A stretch of DNA of 13,316 bases from Acidobacteriota bacterium (GTDB taxonomy: Bacteria > Acidobacteriota > Vicinamibacteria > Vicinamibacterales > 2-12-FULL-66-21). Numbering within the stretch: the stretch's first letter is position 1; every line of letters begins with the position of its first letter. Shown here piece by piece: positions 6,456-13,316 of the stretch. The position numbers were made by a program, and so were the translations under genes. The stretch covers positions 1 through 13,316 of the forward strand of contig JACCXG010000536.1 in NCBI GenBank assembly GCA_013697225.1. Reading direction: 5' to 3'. The notes beneath the pieces were generated by a model, which was not told where the DNA came from, made no database searches, and was given only the letters and a program-made list of their open reading frames with translations.

Positions 6456-9400
6456 GATTCCGTGCACTCGGGTACTTCCTCGCTCTGGCTGCCGTGGTGA
6501 TGCCAGCAACTGCAGCCCATGCGCAGCTCGCTGCGCAGACTGCCTTGGTCGGCATCGTGACCGACACCGGCGGCGGCGTGCTGCCAGGCGCCACGGTGGT
6601 CGCGGTGAACCAGGGGACCAAAGACACCTACGAGGCGATCACCAACGCGCAGGGCCAGTACAACCTGCAGTTCGTCCGCCCGGGAGGGTACACGATCACA
6701 GTGACCGTGCCGGGCTTTCAGACCTTCAGGGCGACCGGCGTCGAGGTCACGACCAACCAGGTCGTGCGCACGAATGCAGTCCTGCAGGTCGGAGCCCTGC
6801 AGGAAGAGGTGCTCGTCGAGGCGCGCGCCGCGGTCCTTGCCACCGACCGTTCGACCGTGTCGGACACCATCGATGAGCGGCAAATCACCGAACTGCCGTC
6901 CCGCGGGCGCAACGTGTGGCAGATGGCCGAAATCACGCCTGGCGTGCAGCGCGGCACCCGTGGAGGCACCTGGATCGGTGCGGGGCAGCGGGACATCCAG
7001 AACAGTCTGACGCTCGATGGTATCAATGCGGCGGCCAACCTGATGCCCTCGACCTCAATGCAGCCGATTGCCGATGCCGTCGAGGAGATCGTGGTGCAGA
7101 CCGGCAGCACCTCCGCCGAGTTCGGGTCGTATCTCGGCGTCCACGTGAACGTCGTCACGAAGAGCGGTACCAACACCCCGCACGGCAGCCTGTCGTACTT
7201 CTACCAGGGGGACGCGCTCGACGCTCGCGGGTTCTTCGAGAATCGGAGCGCCCCGAAGAATCCCCGGACCTACAACCAGTTCTCCGTTCAGACGGACGGT
7301 CCCGTGGTCATCCCGGGCTTCTACGACGGCCGCAACCGGACGTTTTTCATGGCGGCGTACGAGGGCATTCGGCAGGATCAGCAGTCAGCCGCCATCGCGA
7401 CGGTCCCGACGAGTCTGATGCGGCAGGGCAATTTCTCGGAGGTCGCTACCCAGCTCCGGGATCCGCTGACGGGCCAGCCCTATCCAGGCAACATCATTCC
7501 GCCGTCGCAGCTGTCGCCAATCGCGCTGCGGTTCCTGCAGGAGTTCTTCCCGGCGCCCAGCCGGCCGGGCCTCGCCGCCAACCTCGTGGGCAGCAGCGCC
7601 CAGAACGTCGACCAGGACCAGGTCCTGCTGCGCATCGATCAGAACATCGGGAACCGCGCGCGGGTGTACTTCCGCTACAACTGGCAGGACGAGTTCACCG
7701 ATGACGTGGGCATCATCCCGGTTACCGGGAGCAAGCAGCCCCGGACCAATACGAACTATCTGGGCACGTACACGCACACGATCAGGCCGAACCTGCTGAA
7801 CGACTTCCGGATCGGCTACCACTCCGTGCCTGAAGACACGCTGAATTACTTCTTCGTGAACGGCCTGACGTCGGCCGGGGCCGATCTCGGCATTCCCGGC
7901 TTCGACGGCGATGTGCGCTTCAACAACCCGGGCATTCCGGACATCAGCCTGACCGGCTTCAGCGGCCTCGGGCTGGGCGGCACCAACTGGCTGCAGTTCG
8001 ACCGGACCTTCCAGCTTTCGAACATCCTGGCCTTAAACCGGGGCTCGCACAACCTCCGGGCCGGGTTCGACGCGCGCCGCGTCGAAACCGGCCGGCAGGC
8101 GGCGAACAGCCCGCGTGGCAACTTCGCCTTCGACGGCCAGATGACCGGCCACGCCGTGGCGGATTTCATGGTGGGACTGCCCCGGTCGGTGCGGACGCCG
8201 GTCAACCAGATCCAGGGACACGTCGGGCACTGGCGCAACGGGCTCTTCGTCAACGACACATGGCAGGCCACGCGCAACGTGACGCTGAGCCTCGGCCTCC
8301 GCTACGAACTGCACACGCCGGTGCAGACGTACGCAGGCTTGGCGACGATGCTGACGCCGGACTTCACGCGGATCATTCCCGAAACCCTCCCCGCGGTCGG
8401 TTTCGAGTTCCACGATCCGAACAACAACCTGTGGGCCCCGCGCCTGGGCGCGACCTACCGTCTATCGGAGAAGACCGTCTTTCGCGGGGGTTGGGGGATT
8501 TACTACAACCCCAACCAGATGAACACCTTCACCTTCCTGACGAACAACCCGCCGTTGGCGGCCGAGTTCACGTTCTTCTCGGATCCCGCGAATCCGACCC
8601 TGTCGTTCACCAGCCCCTTCGGCGTGGTCGGGCCCGGCGCGCCGCCGGACGTCATCTCGCCGAACCGGGACCTGCCGCCCGCGCGGAAGAACCAGTGGAG
8701 CCTCGACGTTCAGCGGGAGATCTTCCGGAATACCGCCCTCGACCTCCAGTACGTCGGGTCCCGGACGACGAACCTGGATCGCAGCTTCTTCGTCAACACT
8801 CCGGCGCCCGGGCCGGGTGCCATCCAGGCCCGGCGGCCAAACCCGGCCTTCGGCAACCTGCGTATCATCCAGAACGATCAGGTCGCCGACTACGACGCGT
8901 TCACCGTCCACATGCGGCGCCGCATGACCGACGGGCTGCTGGCGAGCGTGCACTACACGTACTCTCGCAACCGCGACATGGGCACCAACTCGAACGCGGG
9001 CGGCCGGACGATGGACGACTTCGACATCTGGCGGGATTACGGGCCCGCGAACTGGGACATCCCGCACCGGTTCGTGGCCAGCTACCTCTATGAGATGCCG
9101 TTCTTCCGCGACTCGAATCAGCTGCTGCTGCGGCACGTCCTGGGCGGCTGGCAGATCGGCGGCGTGACCACGATCCAGAGCGGCACCCCGGTCAACATCA
9201 CGATCGGTACGGACCGGGCGAACACCGGCAGCCCCGGCCAGCGGCCCGACCTGGTCGGCTCGCCGTCTACGACCTGCGGCGCCAACAACCTCGTCGGCTG
9301 CATCGACCCGTCCGCGTATGCGCTGCCGGCCCAGTTCACATTCGGCGACGCGCCCCGCAACCACCTGCGGGGGCCCGGAATCTCGAGCACCGACCTGTCG

Positions 9401-9583
9401 CTGGCGAAGAACTTCCGGATGGCGGGACGCGGTCAGCTCCAGGTCAGGGTGGAGGCGTTCAACGTCTTCAACCAGGTGAATGTGAACAACCCGAACGGCG
9501 TCTTCGGCACCGCCAATTTCGGCCGCATCACCTCGGCTCGGCCGATGCGCCAGATTCAGCTCGGAGGCAGATTTTCGTTCTAG
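6452..9583 (+). CDS. TonB-dependent outer-membrane receptor, Oar-like, with carboxypeptidase-regulatory-like N-domain
   Basis: The 1043-aa start is well set by AAGGAG (6438-6443) 8 nt before the ATG. Residues 1-24 are a Sec signal ending ATAAHAQ. Residues about 30-115 form a carboxypeptidase-regulatory-like Ig-type domain (GIVTDTGGGVLPGATV, then NAQGQYNLQFVRPGGY). A plug domain follows at roughly 120-245, with ITELPSRGRNVWQ and EEIVVQTGSTSAEFG. The remainder is a large 22-strand-type barrel that ends in LGGRFSF, the C-terminal Phe signature for outer-membrane insertion. Proteins of this architecture are abundant in Acidobacteriota and act without an evident SusD partner; none is encoded here. 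Its position among amidohydrolase and PLP-enzyme genes suggests it imports their substrate, but ligand specificity cannot be read from the sequence. It is preceded by two tiny overlapping frames and followed by a hairpin. Confidence 0.93.
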   Translation: MRFRALGYFLALAAVVMPATAAHAQLAAQTALVGIVTDTGGGVLPGATVVAVNQGTKDTYEAITNAQGQYNLQFVRPGGYTITVTVPGFQTFRATGVEVTTNQVVRTNAVLQVGALQEEVLVEARAAVLATDRSTVSDTIDERQITELPSRGRNVWQMAEITPGVQRGTRGGTWIGAGQRDIQNSLTLDGINAAANLMPSTSMQPIADAVEEIVVQTGSTSAEFGSYLGVHVNVVTKSGTNTPHGSLSYFYQGDALDARGFFENRSAPKNPRTYNQFSVQTDGPVVIPGFYDGRNRTFFMAAYEGIRQDQQSAAIATVPTSLMRQGNFSEVATQLRDPLTGQPYPGNIIPPSQLSPIALRFLQEFFPAPSRPGLAANLVGSSAQNVDQDQVLLRIDQNIGNRARVYFRYNWQDEFTDDVGIIPVTGSKQPRTNTNYLGTYTHTIRPNLLNDFRIGYHSVPEDTLNYFFVNGLTSAGADLGIPGFDGDVRFNNPGIPDISLTGFSGLGLGGTNWLQFDRTFQLSNILALNRGSHNLRAGFDARRVETGRQAANSPRGNFAFDGQMTGHAVADFMVGLPRSVRTPVNQIQGHVGHWRNGLFVNDTWQATRNVTLSLGLRYELHTPVQTYAGLATMLTPDFTRIIPETLPAVGFEFHDPNNNLWAPRLGATYRLSEKTVFRGGWGIYYNPNQMNTFTFLTNNPPLAAEFTFFSDPANPTLSFTSPFGVVGPGAPPDVISPNRDLPPARKNQWSLDVQREIFRNTALDLQYVGSRTTNLDRSFFVNTPAPGPGAIQARRPNPAFGNLRIIQNDQVADYDAFTVHMRRRMTDGLLASVHYTYSRNRDMGTNSNAGGRTMDDFDIWRDYGPANWDIPHRFVASYLYEMPFFRDSNQLLLRHVLGGWQIGGVTTIQSGTPVNITIGTDRANTGSPGQRPDLVGSPSTTCGANNLVGCIDPSAYALPAQFTFGDAPRNHLRGPGISSTDLSLAKNFRMAGRGQLQVRVEAFNVFNQVNVNNPNGVFGTANFGRITSARPMRQIQLGGRFSF

Positions 9584-9621
9584 TTCCAGTCCCCACGGCA
9601 TCTGAGAGATCCTCCCCCGTG

Positions 9622-9656
9622 CCACTGGCTCCGAGCAGTCCGCCCGGAGCCGGTGG
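9622..9656 (+). terminator. Candidate terminator hairpin after the TonB-receptor gene
   Basis: A 12-bp stem (9622-9633 with 9645-9656, one G-U wobble, 11-nt loop) begins 38 nt after the receptor stop and is followed by a short T-rich TCGTTCT. This is a reasonable intrinsic terminator for a GC-rich genome. It would make the downstream amidohydrolase a separate transcription unit. The rest of the 237-nt gap shows no clear promoter; only weak hexamers (TTGTCG at 9704, TATCTC at 9726) are seen. Confidence 0.5.
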
Positions 9657-9820
9657 TCGTTCTGCGCACCTCCAGGACAGAAGGACGGGAACATGGTGCC
9701 TGGTTGTCGGGCGCGCCCCTAGCGGTATCTCTACATCTCTACGCGTCCAGCGGGCCATCGGCCAGTAAGGCCGCAGACATGCGGCAGCAGGCAGTTTCCG
9801 ACACGAGCAGAGGAGTTCGA

Positions 9821-11125
9821 ATGAGACGCGCAAGCGCACTGGTTTGTGCCGGGGTTCTCGCAGGCACCGGGTGGGTACTGGGACAGACCGCACCCGAATA
9901 CGATTTCCTGGTGAAAGGCGGGCATGTCATCGATCCGAAGAGCCGCATCAGCGCGGTCCGCGATGTCGCCATCAAGGACGGCCGGATTGCCGCCGTGGCC
10001 GCGAACATCCCGGCGACCCGGGCGCTCAAGGCGGTCGATGCATCGGGGCTTTACGTCACGCCCGGCCTGGTGGACATTCACGTGCACGTCTATCCGGGGG
10101 AGAAGATTGGTGACTATGCTGGCGGTGATTTCAGCATTTACCCCGACGGCTTCACGCTCCGGAGCTGCGTCACGACGGTCACCGACGTCGGCAGCGCCGG
10201 CTGGCGGAACTTCGAGGACTTCAACCGGCGGATAGTCGATCGATCCAAGACCCGCGTCACCGCTTTCCTGAACATCGTCGGCGCCGGGATGGGGGCAGGT
10301 CCGATCGAGCAGAACGTCGCCGACATGGAGGTCAAACCCACCGCCGACATGGCGCTGAAGCACAAGGGGCTCGTGGTCGGGATCAAGAGCGCGCACTACA
10401 ATGGCCAGGACTGGACGCCGTACGAGCGCGCGGCTGAGGCCGGGCGGATTGCCGCCATCCCCGTCATGGTCGATTTCGGCGGGAACGTCCGCGCGGGACG
10501 GACACTGCACGACCTCTTCACGACGCACTTCCGCGCGGGAGACATCTACACGCACATGTACGGCGGCCGGCGGGGTGAGCAGGATCCCGGGACCAAGGGG
10601 CCCAGCGCCGCCATGCTCGAGGGGCGGAAGCGTGGCGTCCTGTTCGACGTGGGGCACGGTGGCGCCAGCTTCCTCTGGTCCACGGCCATCCCGTTGATGA
10701 AGGCCGGCTTCCTGCCGGATTCGATCTCGACCGACCTGCACACCAGCAGCATGAATTCCGCGATGAAGGACATGTTGAATCTGATGGGCAAGTTCCTGGC
10801 TATGGGCATGTCGCTCGACGACGTGATCCTGCGGTCGACGTGGAATCCGGCGAAACAGATCCAGCTCGAGGAGCTGGGCAACCTGTCAGTCGGGTCACCT
10901 GCCGACGTAGCGGTGCTCCGCCTGGAAAACGGCAGGTTCGGATACGTGGATCCCGTCGGTGGACGCCTGGAGGGCTCCAGCCGGCTGGTCTGCGAGATGA
11001 CGGTACGCGACGGCAAGGTGGTCTATGACCTCAACGGCTTGATTGCCGAGCCCTGGGAGGCGCTCGGGCCCGATGCTCGAGGAGGGGATCCGCGCTGGGA
11101 CAACACCCGCGGGCGGCGGCAGTAA
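9821..11125 (+). CDS. Exported cog3964-type amidohydrolase, third paralog, ligands intact
   Basis: The protein is 434 aa. The ATG at 9821 has AGGAG (9811-9815) 5 nt upstream and opens a signal peptide (RRASALVCAGVLAGTGWVLG). The frame stays open back to 9653, but that part lacks a signal or homology and is rejected. The complete amidohydrolase metal set is visible: H87 and H89 (VDIHVHV), K189 (VGIKSAHY), H245 (YTHMYGG), H279 (FDVGHGG) and D305 (STDLHTS). STWNPAKQ near 339-346 is characteristic of the cog3964 (EF_0837/Atu3266) group. Compared with the 2641-3885 paralog, the segment after HxH is different (YPGEKIGDYAGG), so the active-site loop and probably the substrate differ. It stands alone between the receptor and the SelA/DgaE-like gene, both on the same strand. 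A periplasmic hydrolase is predicted and the substrate is unknown. Confidence 0.91.
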   Translation: MRRASALVCAGVLAGTGWVLGQTAPEYDFLVKGGHVIDPKSRISAVRDVAIKDGRIAAVAANIPATRALKAVDASGLYVTPGLVDIHVHVYPGEKIGDYAGGDFSIYPDGFTLRSCVTTVTDVGSAGWRNFEDFNRRIVDRSKTRVTAFLNIVGAGMGAGPIEQNVADMEVKPTADMALKHKGLVVGIKSAHYNGQDWTPYERAAEAGRIAAIPVMVDFGGNVRAGRTLHDLFTTHFRAGDIYTHMYGGRRGEQDPGTKGPSAAMLEGRKRGVLFDVGHGGASFLWSTAIPLMKAGFLPDSISTDLHTSSMNSAMKDMLNLMGKFLAMGMSLDDVILRSTWNPAKQIQLEELGNLSVGSPADVAVLRLENGRFGYVDPVGGRLEGSSRLVCEMTVRDGKVVYDLNGLIAEPWEALGPDARGGDPRWDNTRGRRQ

Positions 11126-11186
11126 CGTAGCAGCGCGTGAAATCCCAAGGGACATCGCGAGCTTCCGTCGTCTTCGAGCCAAGCCT

Positions 11187-11356
11187 CCGCAGCATGTTGC
11201 GTGGGGCGTTGCCGAACGTGAACTGCGCCGGCATGGCAAAGGCGGCCGGGTCGATGCAGTTGACGAGACCGAGGCCCGTCGGGTTCGGCTGGCAGCTCAC
11301 CGAAGGGTTGCCATCGGACGCTGGTTCGAGCTCCCGCCGATCAGCTTGGTGCCGAC
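11187..11356 (-). pseudogene. Antisense remnant of a TonB-dependent receptor barrel, frameshifted
   Basis: On the minus strand this stretch encodes VNCIDPAAFAMPAQFTFGNA followed by PRNMLR. It closely matches residues about 943-973 of the intact receptor (VGCIDPSAYALPAQFTFGDA, then PRNHLR). Just upstream, VGTKLIGGSSNQRP resembles receptor residues about 917-932 (IGTDRANTGSPGQRP), but it is in a neighbouring frame, with a single-base shift near 11313-11317. Nothing of the rest of a receptor is recognisable, neither the plug nor the C-terminal strands. This is therefore a decayed relic inside the 380-nt gap 11126-11505, not a working gene. Its orientation is opposite to both neighbours. Apart from this and the inverted repeat at 11410-11450, the gap shows nothing else. 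Confidence 0.68.
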
Positions 11357-11409
11357 TTCCACGCGGCGCATCGCGCCGGCCGACGTCGGTCTTCTAGCCG
11401 TTGTTTAGG

Positions 11410-11450
11410 ACGAAGCCGCCGGAGCCGGCCTGCCTGCCCGGCGGCTTCGT
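11410..11450. repeat. Perfect 13-bp inverted repeat with 15-nt loop
   Basis: ACGAAGCCGCCGG (11410-11422) is the exact reverse complement of 11438-11450. It lies between the receptor relic and the SelA/DgaE-like gene, 55 nt before the latter's ATG. No T-tract follows on either strand, so it is a poor match to a classical terminator, though it could still end transcripts of the amidohydrolase gene 285 nt upstream. It could instead be an mRNA leader structure of the downstream gene or the surviving terminator of the decayed receptor. Confidence 0.5.
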
Positions 11451-11505
11451 GTATGAGGCGCCGGAGATCGGCGCGTACCGATACTTCAGCCAGAGGGGCA
11501 CCCCA

Positions 11506-13143
11506 ATGTCGTCGCTGCGCAGCTTCAGCCGCCGTCAGATGCTCCGGGTGGCAGGCGTTCTCGGTCTGGGCAGTCTGCTGCCGGCCGCCCGCGAAACAGC
11601 CCTGGCCTTTCCGGGCCAGGCCGTGCCACGGGCCGGAGCCAGCCAGCGAGCCGGCACGAGCATCTATCAGGCCCTCGGCGTTCGGCCGATCATCAATGGC
11701 CGCGGCACGCTCACCATCATTGGCGGCTCGATGGAGCTGCCGGAGGTGCGGGCGGCAAAGGATGTCGCCAACCAGCAGTACGTGCAGCTCGACGAGCTGA
11801 TGGACGCCGCCGGCAAGCGGCTGGCCGAGCTCACCGGCGCCGAATGGGGGATGGTCAGCGCGGGCTGCTCCGCAGCCATGTCCCACGCCACCGCGGCGTG
11901 CGTCGCCGGCGGGAATCCCGAACTCCACGTGCGCATCCCTGACCTGACCGGGTTCGCGAAGGACGAGGTCATCATGCCGACCCACTCCCGCAACGTGTAC
12001 GACGCGGCGATCCGCGCCGTGGGCGTCAGGGTCATCGAAGTCGGGACGCCGGAGGATCTGCGGCTGGCGCTCGGCCCCAGGACGGCGATGATCTACGTGT
12101 TCGCGAACAACCGGAACGAAACCGGGCCGATGTCGCTCGAGGCGATTGCCGCCATGGCCAGGCCGCACAACGTGCCGGTGATGGTGGATGCCGCAGCCGA
12201 GGTCCTGACCGTGCCGAACGTCCACCTGCAGCGCGGGGCGACGCTCGTCTGTTACAGCGGCGGAAAGATCATCCGCGGGCCCCAGAGCGCAGGGCTGCTG
12301 CTCGGCCGCAAGGACCTGGTCCAGGCTGCCTGGGTCCACAGCGCGCCGCATCGCGGGTATGCGCGCGGCATGAAGGTCGGCCGAGAGGAAATCGTCGGCA
12401 TGCTGGTGGCGGTCGAAAGCTGGGTGAAGCGCGATCACCAGGCGGAGTGGGCCGGTTGGGTCGAGCGGTGCGAGCACATCGCCGCGCGCGTCTCCCGGCT
12501 GCCGGGTGTCACCGCGATCGTCCAGCGGGAGGTCGGCGAGAGCCGCTCGAACCGGAGCCCCCGCGTGACCATTCGCTGGGATTCGTCCGCCCTGGGCATC
12601 ACGGGACCGGAAGTGTCGGACCTGCTCTACGAGGGGGAGCCACGGATCGCACTGACCGGCGGAAGCGGCGGGCGGGACTCGCAGGATCTTCCCGCCGACA
12701 CCGGCATTTCGATGACCAGTTCCATGCTGGCGCCCGGCGACGAGAAGATTGCCGCCGATCGCATTCATGCGGTGCTGTCGGCGAAGCACACCCCGAAGCC
12801 GGCCCCGGCGCCGCAGCCGCCTGTCGCCGACCTGACGGGCCAGTGGCGGGTCGAGATCGACTTCGCGGCCGGCCAGGGGGCCGAAGTACTCCACCTCCAG
12901 CAGCAGGGCAACACGCTCCAGGGCAGCCACCGGGGTGCGTTCGCCGCACGGGACATTACCGGCACCATCGACGGCGCGACCGTCTCGCTCGCGAGTCAGG
13001 TTACCGAGCGGCAGGGCTTCTCCCTGAACTACCGGTTCAATGGCCGGGTGGAGGGAGATGTCATGTCCGGCACCCTGGACATGGGCGAGTACCTCGGGGC
13101 GAAGTGGACCGCCCGGCGACACGTCTATGGCCGGCAATCGTGA
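11506..13143 (+). CDS. Tat-signal SelA/DgaE-like PLP-dependent enzyme with C-terminal beta-domain
   Basis: The protein is 545 aa from the ATG at 11506, preceded by AGAGGGG (11492-11498) at 7 nt. The frame is open from 11401, but the ATG gives a proper Tat signal (SFSRRQMLRVAGVLGLGSLL). The core has SAGCSAAMSHATAAC (about 118-132), D228 in VMVDAAAE, which should pair with the PLP nitrogen, and K254 in SGGKIIRGPQSAGLLLG as the Schiff-base Lys. This is the pattern of the SelA-like group containing D-glucosaminate-6-phosphate ammonia-lyase. A Pro/Ala linker (about 429-439, TPKPAPAPQPP) joins it to a beta-rich domain at about 440-540, with GQWRVEID, GTIDG and GDVMSGTLDMGEY. The same domain ends the truncated paralog at the left edge, and more than half of the core residues agree by eye. 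A periplasmic ammonia-lyase or related elimination on an amino acid or amino-sugar acid is inferred. The short unphosphorylated-substrate environment of the periplasm argues against the DgaE substrate itself. Confidence 0.9.
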   Translation: MSSLRSFSRRQMLRVAGVLGLGSLLPAARETALAFPGQAVPRAGASQRAGTSIYQALGVRPIINGRGTLTIIGGSMELPEVRAAKDVANQQYVQLDELMDAAGKRLAELTGAEWGMVSAGCSAAMSHATAACVAGGNPELHVRIPDLTGFAKDEVIMPTHSRNVYDAAIRAVGVRVIEVGTPEDLRLALGPRTAMIYVFANNRNETGPMSLEAIAAMARPHNVPVMVDAAAEVLTVPNVHLQRGATLVCYSGGKIIRGPQSAGLLLGRKDLVQAAWVHSAPHRGYARGMKVGREEIVGMLVAVESWVKRDHQAEWAGWVERCEHIAARVSRLPGVTAIVQREVGESRSNRSPRVTIRWDSSALGITGPEVSDLLYEGEPRIALTGGSGGRDSQDLPADTGISMTSSMLAPGDEKIAADRIHAVLSAKHTPKPAPAPQPPVADLTGQWRVEIDFAAGQGAEVLHLQQQGNTLQGSHRGAFAARDITGTIDGATVSLASQVTERQGFSLNYRFNGRVEGDVMSGTLDMGEYLGAKWTARRHVYGRQS

Positions 13144-13280
13144 CGCGGCACGCCCGTCTCCACTGGATTACCGCAGGCATCTCCTCGAGCAGTGACCATT
13201 CAGCCATGCGACCCAATCATCACTGACGGGCCGGCGACAGAACCGGGGGCGCCGCGCGAGGAGCCCGTGAGGAGGATACG

Positions 13281-13316
13281 ATGAATGTGTTTTCCGGACT
13301 GGCAGGCGGACTGGCA
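13281..13316 (+). CDS. Start of an unidentified downstream gene (cut by window edge)
   Basis: ATG at 13281 follows a strong AGGAGG (13270-13275) at 5 nt and opens MNVFSGLAGGLA before the window ends. The 137-nt gap from the SelA/DgaE-like stop shows no clear terminator, so co-transcription is possible. Twelve codons are too few to assign a family. The hydrophobic, Gly-rich beginning would suit a membrane protein, but that is speculation. Confidence 0.55.
   Translation, partial: MNVFSGLAGGLA

Noticed and set aside
8462..9694. A 410-codon minus-strand frame opposite the TonB-receptor barrel
   Set aside because: It is a shadow frame rich in Arg, Val and Asp. The plus strand encodes an uninterrupted receptor ending in the expected C-terminal Phe.
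9653..9820. An N-terminal extension of the third amidohydrolase from an upstream in-frame start
   Set aside because: The extension overlaps the receptor terminator hairpin and has no homology. The ATG at 9821 has a ribosome-binding site and opens a signal peptide.
11341..13137. A 598-codon open frame on the minus strand opposite the SelA/DgaE-like gene
   Set aside because: It is a codon-bias shadow of the GC-rich plus-strand gene. It has low-complexity Arg/Ala/His-rich translation, no recognisable domain, and runs across the whole opposite gene.
11506..13143. Annotation as true L-seryl-tRNA(Sec) selenium transferase
   Set aside because: A Tat signal, the C-terminal beta-domain, duplication and the amidohydrolase/RidA context all fit the DgaE-like metabolic branch. 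No selC or selB is seen, although the window is too small to exclude them elsewhere.
1..13316. CRISPR array, tRNA/rRNA genes, insertion sequences or integrase
   Set aside because: No regularly spaced repeats, no tRNA-like or rRNA segments, and no transposase or integrase motifs were found on reading both strands. The receptor fossil is not bounded by recognisable mobile-element ends.

Overview
The window is GC-rich, densely coded DNA. It most resembles an Acidobacteriota genome, probably of the Vicinamibacterales type. This is inferred from the large Oar-like TonB-dependent receptor with an N-terminal carboxypeptidase-regulatory-like domain, the many signal-peptide-bearing catabolic enzymes and the base composition. 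No rRNA, tRNA or taxonomic marker gene is present, so the assignment is tentative.

Layout from left to right. (1) The 3' part of a SelA/DgaE-like PLP enzyme with a C-terminal beta-rich extension (to 1226, +). (2) A tight minus-strand operon, read from 4802 down to 1352: a Tat-signal RidA-like protein, a second RidA-like protein overlapping it by 14 nt, a cog3964-type amidohydrolase with all expected metal ligands, and a second amidohydrolase joined to it by an ATGA overlap that has lost most of those ligands. (3) A divergent regulatory gap at 4803-4999 with a plausible promoter for each side. (4) A Tat-signal D-threonine aldolase/D-serine dehydratase-like PLP enzyme (5000-6226, +). (5) A leader region holding two tiny overlapping reading frames, then a 1043-aa TonB-dependent receptor (6452-9583, +) followed by a hairpin terminator candidate. 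(6) A third cog3964-type amidohydrolase with intact ligands (9821-11125, +). (7) A spacer containing a broken antisense fragment of another TonB receptor and a perfect 13-bp inverted repeat. (8) A complete Tat-signal SelA/DgaE-like enzyme, paralogous to item 1 (11506-13143, +). (9) The first 12 codons of another gene.

Read together, this looks like one catabolic island. An outer-membrane receptor brings in a ligand, exported amidohydrolases cleave an acyl, ester or ring bond, and two kinds of exported PLP enzyme act on the resulting amino compound (SelA/DgaE-like ammonia-lyase type and D-threonine aldolase/D-serine dehydratase type). RidA-like proteins could hydrolyse the enamine/imine intermediates that such PLP lyases release. 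The unusual part is location: nearly every enzyme carries a Tat or Sec signal, so the chemistry appears to be periplasmic. The substrate is not identifiable from sequence. An N-acylated D-amino acid or amino-sugar acid is an inference only.
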